In this document: positions 1 to 8,494 of the stretch, in pieces | Position numbering within the stretch: the stretch's first letter is position 1 | Layout of the letters: each line of letters begins with the position of its first letter | Assembly (NCBI RefSeq): GCF_005473905.2 | Contig: NZ_CP061336.1 | Location: 434,001-498,000 of the forward strand | Origin: Ruminiclostridium herbifermentans | GTDB lineage: Bacteria; Bacillota; Clostridia; Acetivibrionales; DSM-1351 | Length of the DNA stretch: 64,000 nucleotides | Direction: 5' to 3' | Program-made: the position numbers and the translations under genes | Notes under the pieces: generated by a model | The model's input: the letters and a program-made list of their open reading frames with translations, nothing else | The model's database searches: none | What the model was told of the DNA's origin: nothing

Positions 1-165
1 GACTGTATTTTGGATGCTGTAGTGAATTATATATTATATGAGTGTCAATAATAATCATATTCTATTATAAATATGAATATGATTTTAATGTTATTATATG
101 AGGAATACTATCTAAGTGTTATTTGAGTATCTATTTTAGTAAATATTTAAAAGGAGCATAATCTT

Positions 166-564
166 ATGCATTCAATAGTTGAAAATAATAGTGTTAAGGT
201 TTTTTCTGCAATAGATTTTCTTAGCACTTTTTTTTCTATTTTAAAAACTAAAAATATTAACGTTGTATCTAGTAGTAAATTATTTTCTGTGGTAGGAAAA
301 TATAGAGAACGATTTATCGATTTGTTTATTGATATTGATATAATTGATAATTGTGGAACAGTATGTTCCCATGATTTAGAAGAAGGAATTTCTATGCTTC
401 AGATTTTAGGTGCGATAAGCAAGGCAAATCCTAGGTATGAAAGAATAATACTAAAAATGCACAAAGAATCAGCAAATGAAATGATTCAAGATTGCCCTGA
501 GGAATATCGTGCTGAAATAGAGGAGTTTACAGAAGTATTTATAAAAGAAATAAACTGTAAATAG
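166..564 (+). CDS. Hypothetical protein, 132 aa
   Basis: I do not recognise this protein. It is a soluble-looking, mixed-charge protein of 132 residues with no signal peptide or membrane segment and an acidic, probably helical C-terminal third. The ATG start follows an AAAGGAGC ribosome binding site at a suitable distance. Its stop codon lies 8 bases before the start of the HD-domain phosphohydrolase gene, so the two are very likely co-transcribed and perhaps translationally coupled. A small partner or regulatory subunit for the HD enzyme is a reasonable guess from position only. Confidence 0.6.
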   Translation: MHSIVENNSVKVFSAIDFLSTFFSILKTKNINVVSSSKLFSVVGKYRERFIDLFIDIDIIDNCGTVCSHDLEEGISMLQILGAISKANPRYERIILKMHKESANEMIQDCPEEYRAEIEEFTEVFIKEINCK

Positions 565-572
565 ACAAATGA

Positions 573-2408
573 GTGGCGGTGTATTGTGTGGTTACAAAAA
601 TAGAAGCAAATGTTGATGAAAATATTTACTCTTCTTTCTTGGAAAGAATTAATGATATTGTTAAAGAGTATTTGAGTGTTCATGCAGGGACTGATTATCA
701 TCAGTTCTCTGAAGATAAGGTGATAAATGATCCAATATGGGGTTGCGTTAAGTTTAATAGTTGGGAAATTGCAATAATAGATACTCCTTTATTCCAAAGG
801 TTACGGGATATATATCAAGTCGGTTTAGGGGTATTTACATATCCAGCTGCAAGACATTCTAGGTTTGAACATTCACTTGGAGTAGTGGCAATAGCATCTC
901 GAATGATTGAAAGTCTTAGAAACCAAAAATTAGGGTTTATTAATATATCAGATTATGAAGTAATGGATGTGAGGCTGGCAGCCTTATTACATGATATTGG
1001 CCATTGCTTTTATTCACACCTATCAGAAGCATTTTACGGTACACTTCCTGAATTTATTATGCTACAAAAATACTTTAATAAAAAGTTCGGAGTAAAACCT
1101 AAGCCTCATGAGATTTTTTCGTACATAATTATTAATACAGATGCATTTAAAGCATTTTTAACGCATAACAGTATACTAAATAGTCAATACATATCTGCAT
1201 CAGGTACAATTAATGACTTAATGGTTAGAATTGGGAATATGATAATTGGAGTGCCCAATTATGGACGAAGATCTGAAGGCAAGCATGGAAAAAAGTATTC
1301 GTTTCTGACTAGAATTATTAATGGTGATATTGATGCTGATAAATTAGATTACATAAAGAGAGATAGCTATACATCAGGCTTACCTCTAACTTTTGATATA
1401 GAACGTTTGTTATATAAAATTACAATCAGAGAACCAGAAAATACAAATGAGTATCAATTAGTAGTTGATATTGCTGGAATAACAGCTGTAGAAGAAATAA
1501 CATTTAGTAAATTAATGCTTAACAACTATATTTACCACCATCAGAAGGTTTTAGCAACAGAAGTTATGGCTAAAGATATAGCTCTTGCATTAATGGAATT
1601 AAATATTGTAAAACATCCATGTGATTTTTTATGGTATACAGATAAAACTATTGAAGCACTGGTTGAGGATAGCAGAATACCTTTCAATAAGTATAACTGT
1701 ACTCATGATTTGGGTTTTTTTGTAAGAAGAGTCAAGAACAGATATTTACCAAAGAGATGCTTTGAAATAAATAGTAGAGTATTGGAGCCCGATTGTACTG
1801 AAATCCAAAAACAAGAATATGAAAAAGAGTACATAGAAAAATGTATAAATGAATTGGAAAGTGAACAAGACAGAAATAAAAAGGCAGAAATACTTTTAAA
1901 TTTTGCTACAGATTTGTTTGAGTTTACTGATATACAGAAAAATTATATAGCACAATATAAGAGTTTTATTGCTAATTTTAGTAAAAAGAACTACAAGGAG
2001 TACACGGAGTGGATAAGGAAGGACATATATGAATGCATACTGGATTTGTATAAAAAATTAAATTGCCAATTTCCAGTATCAGGAATAAGTTTATTTGATA
2101 TACATGTCGTAGTGCCAAAATCAATTGATGAACAGATGATTTTTGCAACACCGATAATTTATAGAAATTCTCAAGAGCAAACTCCTACAGATATGCTGTC
2201 GTATACAAAAAATTGGGCGCAGGCATTTAATTCTAATAAGTGGAGCGGTTATGTTTTTGTAAGTCCCCATATAGATGTTACTATTGCTTTTAAAGCAACC
2301 TTAAAAGTATTGGAAAATCATATAAAAGGTATTAAATTTACAAGCCCTGACTATTATGTAAAAAGGCTTAGTGATGATATGATGCAAAGAATTGATGGGT
2401 TGTCTTGA
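573..2408 (+). CDS. HD-domain phosphohydrolase (COG1078/dNTPase-like)
   Basis: A 611-residue protein of the HD superfamily, related to the COG1078 and dNTP triphosphohydrolase-like enzymes. Visible motifs are RHSRFEH (first metal-binding His region), LLHDIGHCFYSHLSE (the HD pair followed by a third His) and DADKLDYIKRDSY, which is typical of this group. Such enzymes hydrolyse nucleotides using a divalent metal; the substrate cannot be read from the sequence. The C-terminal 300 residues are highly charged and not recognised. The GTG start has a weak ribosome binding site and lies 8 bases after the upstream stop, so coupling is likely; a start a little further in is possible. Some HD dNTPases act in anti-phage defence, but nothing here proves that role. 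Confidence 0.75.
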   Translation: MAVYCVVTKIEANVDENIYSSFLERINDIVKEYLSVHAGTDYHQFSEDKVINDPIWGCVKFNSWEIAIIDTPLFQRLRDIYQVGLGVFTYPAARHSRFEHSLGVVAIASRMIESLRNQKLGFINISDYEVMDVRLAALLHDIGHCFYSHLSEAFYGTLPEFIMLQKYFNKKFGVKPKPHEIFSYIIINTDAFKAFLTHNSILNSQYISASGTINDLMVRIGNMIIGVPNYGRRSEGKHGKKYSFLTRIINGDIDADKLDYIKRDSYTSGLPLTFDIERLLYKITIREPENTNEYQLVVDIAGITAVEEITFSKLMLNNYIYHHQKVLATEVMAKDIALALMELNIVKHPCDFLWYTDKTIEALVEDSRIPFNKYNCTHDLGFFVRRVKNRYLPKRCFEINSRVLEPDCTEIQKQEYEKEYIEKCINELESEQDRNKKAEILLNFATDLFEFTDIQKNYIAQYKSFIANFSKKNYKEYTEWIRKDIYECILDLYKKLNCQFPVSGISLFDIHVVVPKSIDEQMIFATPIIYRNSQEQTPTDMLSYTKNWAQAFNSNKWSGYVFVSPHIDVTIAFKATLKVLENHIKGIKFTSPDYYVKRLSDDMMQRIDGLS

Positions 2409-2607
2409 AGTATATAAAATTATTATCCCGCACACTGATATAAAAGCCTGATGTAGTCTACAATTTTAAAACTATAGCAAGTGGTGTGGAAATAAGTGAA
2501 TTACTTAGTAATAATGCTCTTTTCGGCCTATTGTTGGAATGAATCTGTTTTTTATCTAAGCTTTATTTCAAGCAAATAATATATTTTTGTCTATATTAAG
2601 TAAAATA
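2409..2607. other. Intergenic stretch without recognised gene
   Basis: About 200 bases of AT-rich DNA between the HD gene and the perfect hairpin before agrB. I see no reading frame with a ribosome binding site. Confidence 0.5.
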
Positions 2608-2661
2608 AATATTCATCTATAACTGAAATAAATAAAAGTTATTCAGTTATAGATGAATATT
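2608..2661. repeat. Perfect 20-bp inverted repeat upstream of agrB
   Basis: Left arm 2608-2627 and right arm 2642-2661 are exact reverse complements, separated by 14 bases. The hairpin is AT-rich and is followed by a weak T-rich tail (AGTTTTATATAAG) and then by the agrB ribosome binding site 35 bases on. It can be a terminator for the HD operon or an attenuator or operator for agrB; the long, exact arms are more than a terminator needs. Confidence 0.7.
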
Positions 2662-2705
2662 AGTTTTATATAAGTTTTTGCACCAAAGTAGGCGTGGAGG
2701 TTAAT

Positions 2706-3341
2706 GTGAGGTTTGTACGAAAATGGTCATACTCATGTGCGAAATATCTATCGCATATGCTAGAAGAGGATCACCAAAAGAAAGCTGTATATTATTATGG
2801 GTTTCAGATAGCTATTGGCAGTGCTGTTAAGATTATTTCATTAATAGCTGCTTCCATTGTTTTTGGAGTATTGATTCCTGCACTTATAATATCAATATCC
2901 TTTACATTGCTGAGGAAGGTGGCTGGGGGCTTCCATATGAAAACCTATGGCAAGTGTCTTGTGGTTACAATAGGGTTATTTATTGCAGCAGCCTCGCTTG
3001 CCCAATACACTCATCAATATTGGAGTGTTAGAGATATAGTAGTATTAATCACATTGACGTTTATTACAGGAATATATTTATTGATTAAATATGCCCCAAA
3101 AGACAGCCCAAATAGATTAATTACTGATTTAATGGAAAGACGGAGATTCAAGATTCTATCAATAATTTACATGATTATATGGCTGATATTGGTCTTTGTT
3201 TTAACAATGTACGAAATGAAAATGTATACTCTTGCATTATGCTTTAGTGTTATGCTTGAGATATTTGGGATTACACCTGTAGGACACAGCTTTTTTGAAA
3301 AGATTGAGCATAGACTGGCATTAGAACGTAAAACAAGTTGA
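2706..3341 (+). CDS. agrB: Accessory gene regulator AgrB family protein
   Basis: A 211-residue polytopic membrane protein of the AgrB family, the cysteine endopeptidase that processes AgrD pre-peptides into cyclic lactone or thiolactone signals. The family's conserved centre is visible: RKVAGGFHMKTYGKC, which carries the catalytic His (GGFH) and Cys (GKC). Several hydrophobic segments follow. I place the start at GTG 2706, because GGAGG at 2696-2700 stands five bases before it; the upstream in-frame GTG at 2694 lies inside that ribosome binding site region. An AgrD-like gene lies 1 kb downstream, with a membrane protein between. Confidence 0.9.
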   Translation: MRFVRKWSYSCAKYLSHMLEEDHQKKAVYYYGFQIAIGSAVKIISLIAASIVFGVLIPALIISISFTLLRKVAGGFHMKTYGKCLVVTIGLFIAAASLAQYTHQYWSVRDIVVLITLTFITGIYLLIKYAPKDSPNRLITDLMERRRFKILSIIYMIIWLILVFVLTMYEMKMYTLALCFSVMLEIFGITPVGHSFFEKIEHRLALERKTS

Positions 3342-3443
3342 TTTCAGACGTGGAATTTATATATTATTATAGTTTTAAAAGTGCTTGTGATTGTTATTAT
3401 AGGTGTTTAGTTAATACAAATTGACTTTTTTTGCCTTTTGCAA

Positions 3444-3472
3444 TTGACTTTGTAAATTTTATATCATATACT
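3444..3472 (+). promoter_or_regulatory. Sigma-A type promoter for the agrD segment
   Basis: TTGACT at 3444-3449, 17-base spacer, TATACT at 3467-3472, about 35 bases before the ATG of the next gene. This lets the membrane protein and AgrD-like peptide be transcribed apart from agrB. Confidence 0.6.
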
Positions 3473-3506
3473 AAAATTAAAACTAATATATAGAGGGTGA
3501 TTTTTG

Positions 3507-4316
3507 ATGGTAATGAATTTATACATATTGTTTTTTGTATCATTACCTGAAGCATTTTTAAATTTAATAATAGCCTTGCTTATTACAGGACAAAAAGGTA
3601 AATTAAAATTAAATAGAAATAATGCTATCAGTTTTTTATCTACCTTATTTTTAATGCTTCTTTCTTCATGTATTATCCGGCCTATATCTCCTAACATTAT
3701 AACAAGTATGACATTGCATATTATTGCATATACAATAATAATAATGATTATATACAGGATGAAGTTGGTATATGCTTTGTTTGGAACAGCATTTTTTTTT
3801 ATGATAATTACTACCACAGAAGTTCTGTATACACCATATGTGATTACATACGGGTTTCAAGGGATGGAAAATTTTCAAAATGCATATTATTGGTATGTAC
3901 CTCTTTCTGCACCACAGAGAATTATTCAGATGCTAGTTGCAGTATTCTTATGGAAGCATGATATTTTACTTGTTACACGTATAAGTAAAAAGTTTCACAA
4001 ATTGTTTCTAGTATCATTTTTATTGTTGGTGTTTGGCGAACAATTATTATATTTTGTATTTGTATCCATTTTTGATAATCTACAGTTCGTATATCAGATA
4101 GTATTTTCTGTTGCAATGTTTGTAATAGTATTAGTGCTTAATGTATTAATTTTAAAACTAATATATACAGTGATAGGCGGTTTAGTTATAAAATCCTATA
4201 ATAAATATAATGATTTTGAGGATGATGTAAAATTTGCTTTTGATGAAATACGTACCTTATTGGTAAATAATCAAGTGGATGAGGCAGTTAAACTTATAGA
4301 TGACCTTAATGGGTAA
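3507..4316 (+). CDS. Polytopic membrane protein, AgrC-like sensor half without kinase
   Basis: A 269-residue protein with about six hydrophobic segments followed by a short soluble tail (KSYNKYNDFEDDVKFAFDEI onward). Its position between agrB and an agrD-like gene and its membrane topology resemble the sensor half of AgrC, but it stops before any histidine-kinase (HisKA/GHKL) region. No kinase remnant follows: the next gene begins 26 bases later. It could be a kinase-less signal receptor, an exporter partner or a truncated AgrC. The ATG at 3507 is chosen over TTG 3504 because GAGGGTGA stands seven bases before it. Confidence 0.6.
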   Translation: MVMNLYILFFVSLPEAFLNLIIALLITGQKGKLKLNRNNAISFLSTLFLMLLSSCIIRPISPNIITSMTLHIIAYTIIIMIIYRMKLVYALFGTAFFFMIITTTEVLYTPYVITYGFQGMENFQNAYYWYVPLSAPQRIIQMLVAVFLWKHDILLVTRISKKFHKLFLVSFLLLVFGEQLLYFVFVSIFDNLQFVYQIVFSVAMFVIVLVLNVLILKLIYTVIGGLVIKSYNKYNDFEDDVKFAFDEIRTLLVNNQVDEAVKLIDDLNG

Positions 4317-4342
4317 AATTTAATATAAAGGGGATTGAGAAT

Positions 4343-4486
4343 ATGAAGTCAAAAATTAAGCTGTTACTTGCACCTTTGTCAATAATTATTACACAGCTTG
4401 CGCTTTCTGGTATTTGCTCTGCAAGCAGTTCGACATTTTATCAGCCAAAGGCTCCAAAGCATTTGGCATCACGTAACAAACTTTAA
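4343..4486 (+). CDS. agrD: AgrD-like cyclic lactone autoinducer pre-peptide, 47 aa
   Basis: A 47-residue peptide with a strong ribosome binding site (AAAGGGG). The N-terminal half is an amphipathic hydrophobic segment (KIKLLLAPLSIIITQLAL) as in AgrD leaders. The C-terminal part contains FYQPKAPKHL, which matches the YQPK-x-P region that follows the signal ring in clostridial AgrD peptides. The residue aligned with the usual ring-forming Cys appears to be Ser (SSSTF, residues 28-32), which would give a lactone; the only Cys, at residue 25, lies three residues earlier. It is the last gene before a terminator and is short enough to be missed by automatic annotation. Confidence 0.75.
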   Translation: MKSKIKLLLAPLSIIITQLALSGICSASSSTFYQPKAPKHLASRNKL

Positions 4487-4518
4487 TCTCAAAAGTTTTA
4501 TTGATTAAAAATAAAAGG

Positions 4519-4560
4519 AACAGCAAAACACCTAATTTTATGGGTGTTTTTGCTGTTTTT
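4519..4560. terminator. Bidirectional terminator after agrD
   Basis: AACAGCAAAACACC pairs with GGGTGTTTTTGCTGTT across a short AT loop; T-rich tracts follow on both strands. It ends the agrD transcript and overlaps the last codons of the split XRE gene on the minus strand. Confidence 0.8.
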
Positions 4561-4621
4561 CTTGTTCAATATACTTGCGTATAAGTTTTTCGAATTTATC
4601 TGTTTCAATATTGGAATCTTT
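4538..4621 (-). pseudogene. 3' part of XRE regulator gene split by IS66
   Basis: Reading the minus strand from the target duplication (4621-4614) gives K-D-S, then NIETDKFEKLIRKYIEQEKQ and a stop at 4538. This is the exact in-frame continuation of the regulator fragment at 7028-7353, which also reaches K-D-S in its own copy of the duplication. Removing the element and one duplication restores a protein of about 133 residues. The tail is charged and probably helical. Confidence 0.85.
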
Positions 4622-4655
4622 GTAAGCGTCAAATAGAAAAGCACCTTGACAAAAC

Positions 4656-6209
4656 CTATCGAGCAGCACTATTACATGATTCTGGCACGTTAGATGGAAG
4701 TAAAAGTTCAAGTGCATTAATATTATTGTGAATATCCCAATTGGGAGCATTTTTGAAAATATACACAAGATAAGCATAAGGATTTAAGCCGTTCTCTTTT
4801 GCGGTCTCTATGATACTGAAAATTACAGCACTTGCCTTGGCCCCACGAGGTGTATTTGCAAAAAGGAAGTTTTTTCTGTCTATCACAAACGGCTTGATGG
4901 AACGCTCAGCACGGTTGTTGCTAATTTCTAGTCTGCCGTCAAGAAGATAACGCTCCAGATATCTACGTTGTTTAATCATATAATGAACTGCCTGTCCCAA
5001 ACTGGTTTTGGGTGCAGGATTTAAAGATTTTAGCCACGCAAAAAATTCGTCAATCAAAGGCTTTGCCAGTTCCTGACGTTTTTGAAAGCGCTCATTCGAG
5101 TTTAATTTTTGTAAACTGCACTCAATATCAAACAGTCCATCGCAGTACCTCTTACCTTGGAGGGCTGCAGAGTTTTCCCTATCTTTTGTTGGAAGGACTT
5201 TGAGTGCTTCGTCCCATTTGCGTCTTGCGTGTGCCCAACATCCCACAACTGTAATTCCCTCAGGCAAATTGTGATATCCTTTGTATCCATCGGCATGAAG
5301 ATATCCGCGGAAACCTTTGAGGAATTCTGCAGGATGCTTGGCTCGTCTATCTGGTTGGTATTCATATAACACAATAGGATGCTGTTCTTCACCACTTGTC
5401 CTATACATCCACATATAACTCTTGTTTTGAGCTGTCTTTTCAGGTTCGTGTAGTACTTGAAGCGTAGTCTCATCAGCGTGAAGTACTTCGCGTGTACAGA
5501 GTATTTCTCGTAATGCGTTATATACTGGCTCCAGCCAATCCTCGGAACATTTGAGCAGCCAGTTTGACATGGTTTGCCGTGATAAATATATTCCATTTCT
5601 ACGAAAATCCTGCTCTTGTCGGTACAGAGGTGCTCCCATAACAAACTTTTGTGTCATTATTTGTGCTACAGCTTCTGGTGATGCAAAACTGCCCTTAATA
5701 ACGGGATTGTCTACAGGTGCTTTAAGGATTGGAACCCCACAAGCATTTTTTTCACAATCTCGGCAAGCATATGTATACCTAACATGTTCTACAATAACTG
5801 CTTTTGCAGGTATCAGCTTTAATTCACGTCGGACATCCTTACCCATAATATGTAGAGCCTCGCCACATTCTGGACATTTTTGTTTATCCTTCGGAAGAGT
5901 ATGCTCAACCACTTCCACAGGCAAATCCGGTGGAAGTCTATCGGCATTTTCTTTTGCTTTTTTGCGGTAATGGCGTTCTATTTCTACAAGCTCTGGCTCT
6001 GCCTTTGCTTCATCTGCAGTTGCTTCAGCTTCATTAAATAGGTTGATTTGGTCGTATTGGCTTTTTTCACTGGAAGCACCAAATTGATGATGTTTTGCAA
6101 GGCGCACCTGTTCCATAAACCAGTCTACTTTCTTTGAAAGCTCTGCAATTTGTTCTTTCATTGATATGTATTCAGATTTTGAAATTGTAATTTTTTCATC
6201 GTTTTTCAT
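4656..6209 (-). CDS. tnpC: IS66 family transposase TnpC
   Basis: The 517-residue transposase of the IS66 element. In order it shows an N-terminal leucine-rich coiled coil (about residues 10-40), the HHQFGASSEKS segment typical of TnpC, a zinc-ribbon (CPECGEAL with a later CRDCEK), and the DDE core: the first Asp in LHADETTLQVL, the second in YLHADGYKGYHNL and the Glu in LEISNNRAERSIKP. Length is normal for the family. It acts with TnpA and TnpB from the same operon. Confidence 0.95.
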   Translation of the reverse strand: MKNDEKITISKSEYISMKEQIAELSKKVDWFMEQVRLAKHHQFGASSEKSQYDQINLFNEAEATADEAKAEPELVEIERHYRKKAKENADRLPPDLPVEVVEHTLPKDKQKCPECGEALHIMGKDVRRELKLIPAKAVIVEHVRYTYACRDCEKNACGVPILKAPVDNPVIKGSFASPEAVAQIMTQKFVMGAPLYRQEQDFRRNGIYLSRQTMSNWLLKCSEDWLEPVYNALREILCTREVLHADETTLQVLHEPEKTAQNKSYMWMYRTSGEEQHPIVLYEYQPDRRAKHPAEFLKGFRGYLHADGYKGYHNLPEGITVVGCWAHARRKWDEALKVLPTKDRENSAALQGKRYCDGLFDIECSLQKLNSNERFQKRQELAKPLIDEFFAWLKSLNPAPKTSLGQAVHYMIKQRRYLERYLLDGRLEISNNRAERSIKPFVIDRKNFLFANTPRGAKASAVIFSIIETAKENGLNPYAYLVYIFKNAPNWDIHNNINALELLLPSNVPESCNSAAR

Positions 6210-6269
6210 GTTCCTATTATATCATGAAAATCCATGAAAATCCATAGTTTCAGCTGTTTTACTCTGTTT

Positions 6270-6623
6270 TTATATAGCGGTGTTTGCTCTTATTTCCTGT
6301 CGCTTTAACTTTTGTGTGAGACGTGGACTTCCTAACAAGTATTCCATTTCTTCAGATGTAAGCATCATAGTTTGCTCATCTCCTGCTAATGGCCATTTGA
6401 AATGCCCTTTTTCCAATCGCTTAAAGTGCAGCCAAAAGCCATCCCCATCCCATTCTAAAATTTTTAATCTATCTCGATTACGATTACAAAATACAAATAG
6501 CGCCCTACCAAACGGATCAAGTCTAAAACTACCTTCGACTATTGCCGCTAGTCCGTTTATTGACTTACGCATATCTGTATATCCACAGGCAAGATATATT
6601 CGTTTGTCTCTTGTATTTAACAT
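6270..6623 (-). CDS. tnpB: IS66 Orf2-like accessory protein TnpB
   Basis: A 117-residue protein with the family signature CGYTDMRKSINGLAAIV near the N terminus, followed by FCNRNRDRLKILEWDGDGF. TnpB is required for IS66 transposition but its biochemical role is not known. The gene overlaps tnpA by seven bases (6617-6623), which indicates translational coupling within the element. Confidence 0.95.
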   Translation of the reverse strand: MLNTRDKRIYLACGYTDMRKSINGLAAIVEGSFRLDPFGRALFVFCNRNRDRLKILEWDGDGFWLHFKRLEKGHFKWPLAGDEQTMMLTSEEMEYLLGSPRLTQKLKRQEIRANTAI

Positions 6624-6952
6624 AGTTTCAACACCTTGCAGACACGTATAAATGCCGCTTCATTAAAGTCTACAGGTACAATAACTGTAAAGCCGTTAAT
6701 TTCTACTTGTATTTCAGTATCTGTTGCTAAGGATGTCACTTCTGCCCATTTAGTTTCAACCTTTGTTTTTCTATTCCGACGAGAATTTTGCTCAGAAAGA
6801 AGACCAGCTTTCTTTAACCTACTAATCTTATCTGACATTGTAGAAAGATTAATATTATTCTCTGCACACCACGCTTTCAGTGTTTGACCACTCATGCGTT
6901 GCTGTTCATATAATTTAATCCATTCCTCATTAGTTCGTTTAACTGAGCCCAT
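6617..6952 (-). CDS. tnpA: IS66 accessory protein TnpA
   Basis: A 111-residue protein with an N-terminal helix-turn-helix of the kind found in IS66 TnpA (TLKAWCAENNINLSTMSDKI) and a C-terminal beta-rich part ending with VIVPVDFNEAAFIRVCKVLK. It is the first gene of the element's operon and probably binds the element's DNA. Confidence 0.9.
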   Translation of the reverse strand: MGSVKRTNEEWIKLYEQQRMSGQTLKAWCAENNINLSTMSDKISRLKKAGLLSEQNSRRNRKTKVETKWAEVTSLATDTEIQVEINGFTVIVPVDFNEAAFIRVCKVLKLC

Positions 6953-7027
6953 ATACTCATACCCCCTTGGGCTCAGTTTATCATCCCAATACTATCATGT
7001 GTAGGTGTCCATTGGTTTGACGCTTAC

Positions 7028-7353
7028 GAATCTTTCATTATTACTGCTAACTGCAAATAAGGGATAAAATTATCGTTTTTCAGATAGCTTTCAAATGCAG
7101 ATAGTTTCCTACCAAAAAATTTGCTATTATCAACTGCTTCTATTTCGGAATCGTCAGTGATTCCAAGCATATAATCTGAAGAAACATTAAAATGCTTTGC
7201 AAGTAAAGCAATAACATTGGTGTCTGGCTCTCTTTCGCCAAGCTCATATTTTGATATGGATTCTCTGCTTTTGCCTAAAGCCTTTCCAACTTCGATTTGA
7301 GATTGCTTTTTGGCTTTACGCAATTTCTTGACCCTCTCTGAAAAGACGGACAT
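7028..7353 (-). pseudogene. 5' part of XRE-family regulator, truncated by IS66
   Basis: This codes for a helix-turn-helix transcription regulator. The XRE/Cro domain spans about residues 8-62: QIEVGKALGKSRESISKYE holds the two DNA-recognition helices, followed by LLAKHFNVSSDYMLGITD. The open frame runs on to a TAA supplied by the first bases of IS66, giving a 109-residue product instead of about 133. The DNA-binding domain is intact, so a truncated regulator could still be made. It points away from the downstream small gene and lies tail to tail with the agr-like locus; a target among neighbouring genes is possible but not shown. Confidence 0.85.
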
Positions 7354-7564
7354 TTTTAATCACCTCAATAAATAATTATAAGGACTGATGTTATTTAAAT
7401 CAATCCTTTTTACTAACAGGAAAATGTACTATTGTTTCCCATGCAATTTATAGTGTTAAAAATACATAATTTCGTTATTTTTCTCAGAATTTTGGGAATC
7501 AGCATGATAACTTATTATATAGTTGAAATAATACTAAATAATTCTAAAATATTCCAAAAAATAG

Positions 7565-7593
7565 TTGACGAAATTCTAATATAGTTATATAAT
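7565..7593 (+). promoter_or_regulatory. Sigma-A promoter
   Basis: TTGACG at 7565-7570, 17-base spacer, TATAAT at 7588-7593. Transcription would begin near 7600, exactly where a 12-bp inverted repeat begins, and would run toward the 57-residue gene at 7894. Confidence 0.65.
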
Positions 7594-7600
7594 AATGGTA

Positions 7601-7660
7601 CGAAGTGTACCAATTTTATAAAAATTATCGACAAACTATCAAAAATTTTGGTACACTTCG
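7601..7660. repeat. 12-bp inverted repeat at the transcript start
   Basis: CGAAGTGTACCA (7601-7612) is exactly repeated in inverse at 7649-7660, with a 36-base AT-rich interval. It sits at the expected start of the transcript from the promoter at 7565. It may be an operator pair or a 5' stem-loop; there is no T-run after it, so it does not look like a terminator. Confidence 0.65.
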
Positions 7661-7893
7661 GCTATTTCAATTCTACAAATTTGATACATAATGCTCTGTA
7701 TAATATAGACTGTTGTATGTCTCATAAACTTCATTTCCTGAAAACATGAGTTTATATAAAAGGCATTAGTACAATATTAAATAGGTAGTTATGCATTAAT
7801 ATAGGGGTGGGGCTCATGTATTTCCCCCCTTCCCACCCTTTCTGCACATGGTATAGATTATAGAAAAATCCAGTTAATCACAGGAGGTTTTAA

Positions 7894-8067
7894 ATGCTAT
7901 ACGATACAACAGACAAAGACAATATTATAGATAGAAAAATGGAAAGAGTACTCTCAGAAATTATAAATATACTTACATATTCGGAAAAAGTGGACAAAAA
8001 AAATAACGAAAATATTAGCGATGTGATTGACAATATTATGATGAATTATTTATGGAGAAAAAAGTAA
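7894..8067 (+). CDS. Small hypothetical protein, 57 aa
   Basis: A short gene with an excellent ribosome binding site (CAGGAGG, seven bases before ATG). The product is 57 residues, highly charged, soluble and likely helical (KMERVLSEIINIL, then NISDVIDNIMMNYLWRKK). I do not recognise a family. Its promoter at 7565 and the inverted repeat at the transcript start lie about 300 bases upstream, so it would have a long 5' leader. Confidence 0.6.
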   Translation: MLYDTTDKDNIIDRKMERVLSEIINILTYSEKVDKKNNENISDVIDNIMMNYLWRKK

Positions 8068-8480
8068 TTATAAAAACTACTCAATATTTACACATCAAAG
8101 TTTGGCTATTCTAGCAAGTATTTAGATTCTTATTAAATGAGTTTCTTTGTTATACCCAAAATGAGAAATACATTTTTTAATGCAAGTTCTAGTTCTTAAG
8201 TTAATGAAAAAATATATATGGTATGATATAAATATATGTCCTTGACATGAATTAAGGTTGGAAAGTTAATACTATAAAACATAATATATAAAGTGGTTTT
8301 GATTTTTATTAATATACTAATTATTTTACTGAAGGCAGGTAATATATATTTTTTATTTAGATATAGAGCAGGATACCTTTACATATAAAATGCAGGTATT
8401 AATAAAAAATAATCTTTTATTTATTGCAAGATAACTTATTTATATTTTGGTATTGACATATATAGAAAAACATGTTAGCA
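8068..8480. other. Intergenic region, no gene seen
   Basis: About 410 bases of AT-rich DNA between the small gene and the riboswitch. A TATTGACATATATAG stretch near 8451-8465 could hold the -35 element of the ATPase leader promoter. I see no other structure. Confidence 0.4.
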
Positions 8481-8494
8481 TAATCTAAAATTGA

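Larger units (their letters stand above)
4622..7027 (-). mobile_element. Complete IS66-family insertion sequence
   Basis: A 2,406-bp element carrying tnpA, tnpB and tnpC on the minus strand. The ends are inverted repeats: GTAAGCGTCAAA reads inward from 4622 and from 7027, and both are followed, after eight unmatched bases, by CACCT in the same register. An exact 8-bp target duplication, GAATCTTT, flanks it at 4614-4621 and 7028-7035, the length expected for IS66. All three genes are open and full length, so the insertion is probably recent and may be active. Confidence 0.95.

Noticed and set aside
5012-5970. Frames inside the IS66 transposase gene on other frames and strands
   Set aside because: They overlap a full-length, clearly recognised TnpC and have no family features.
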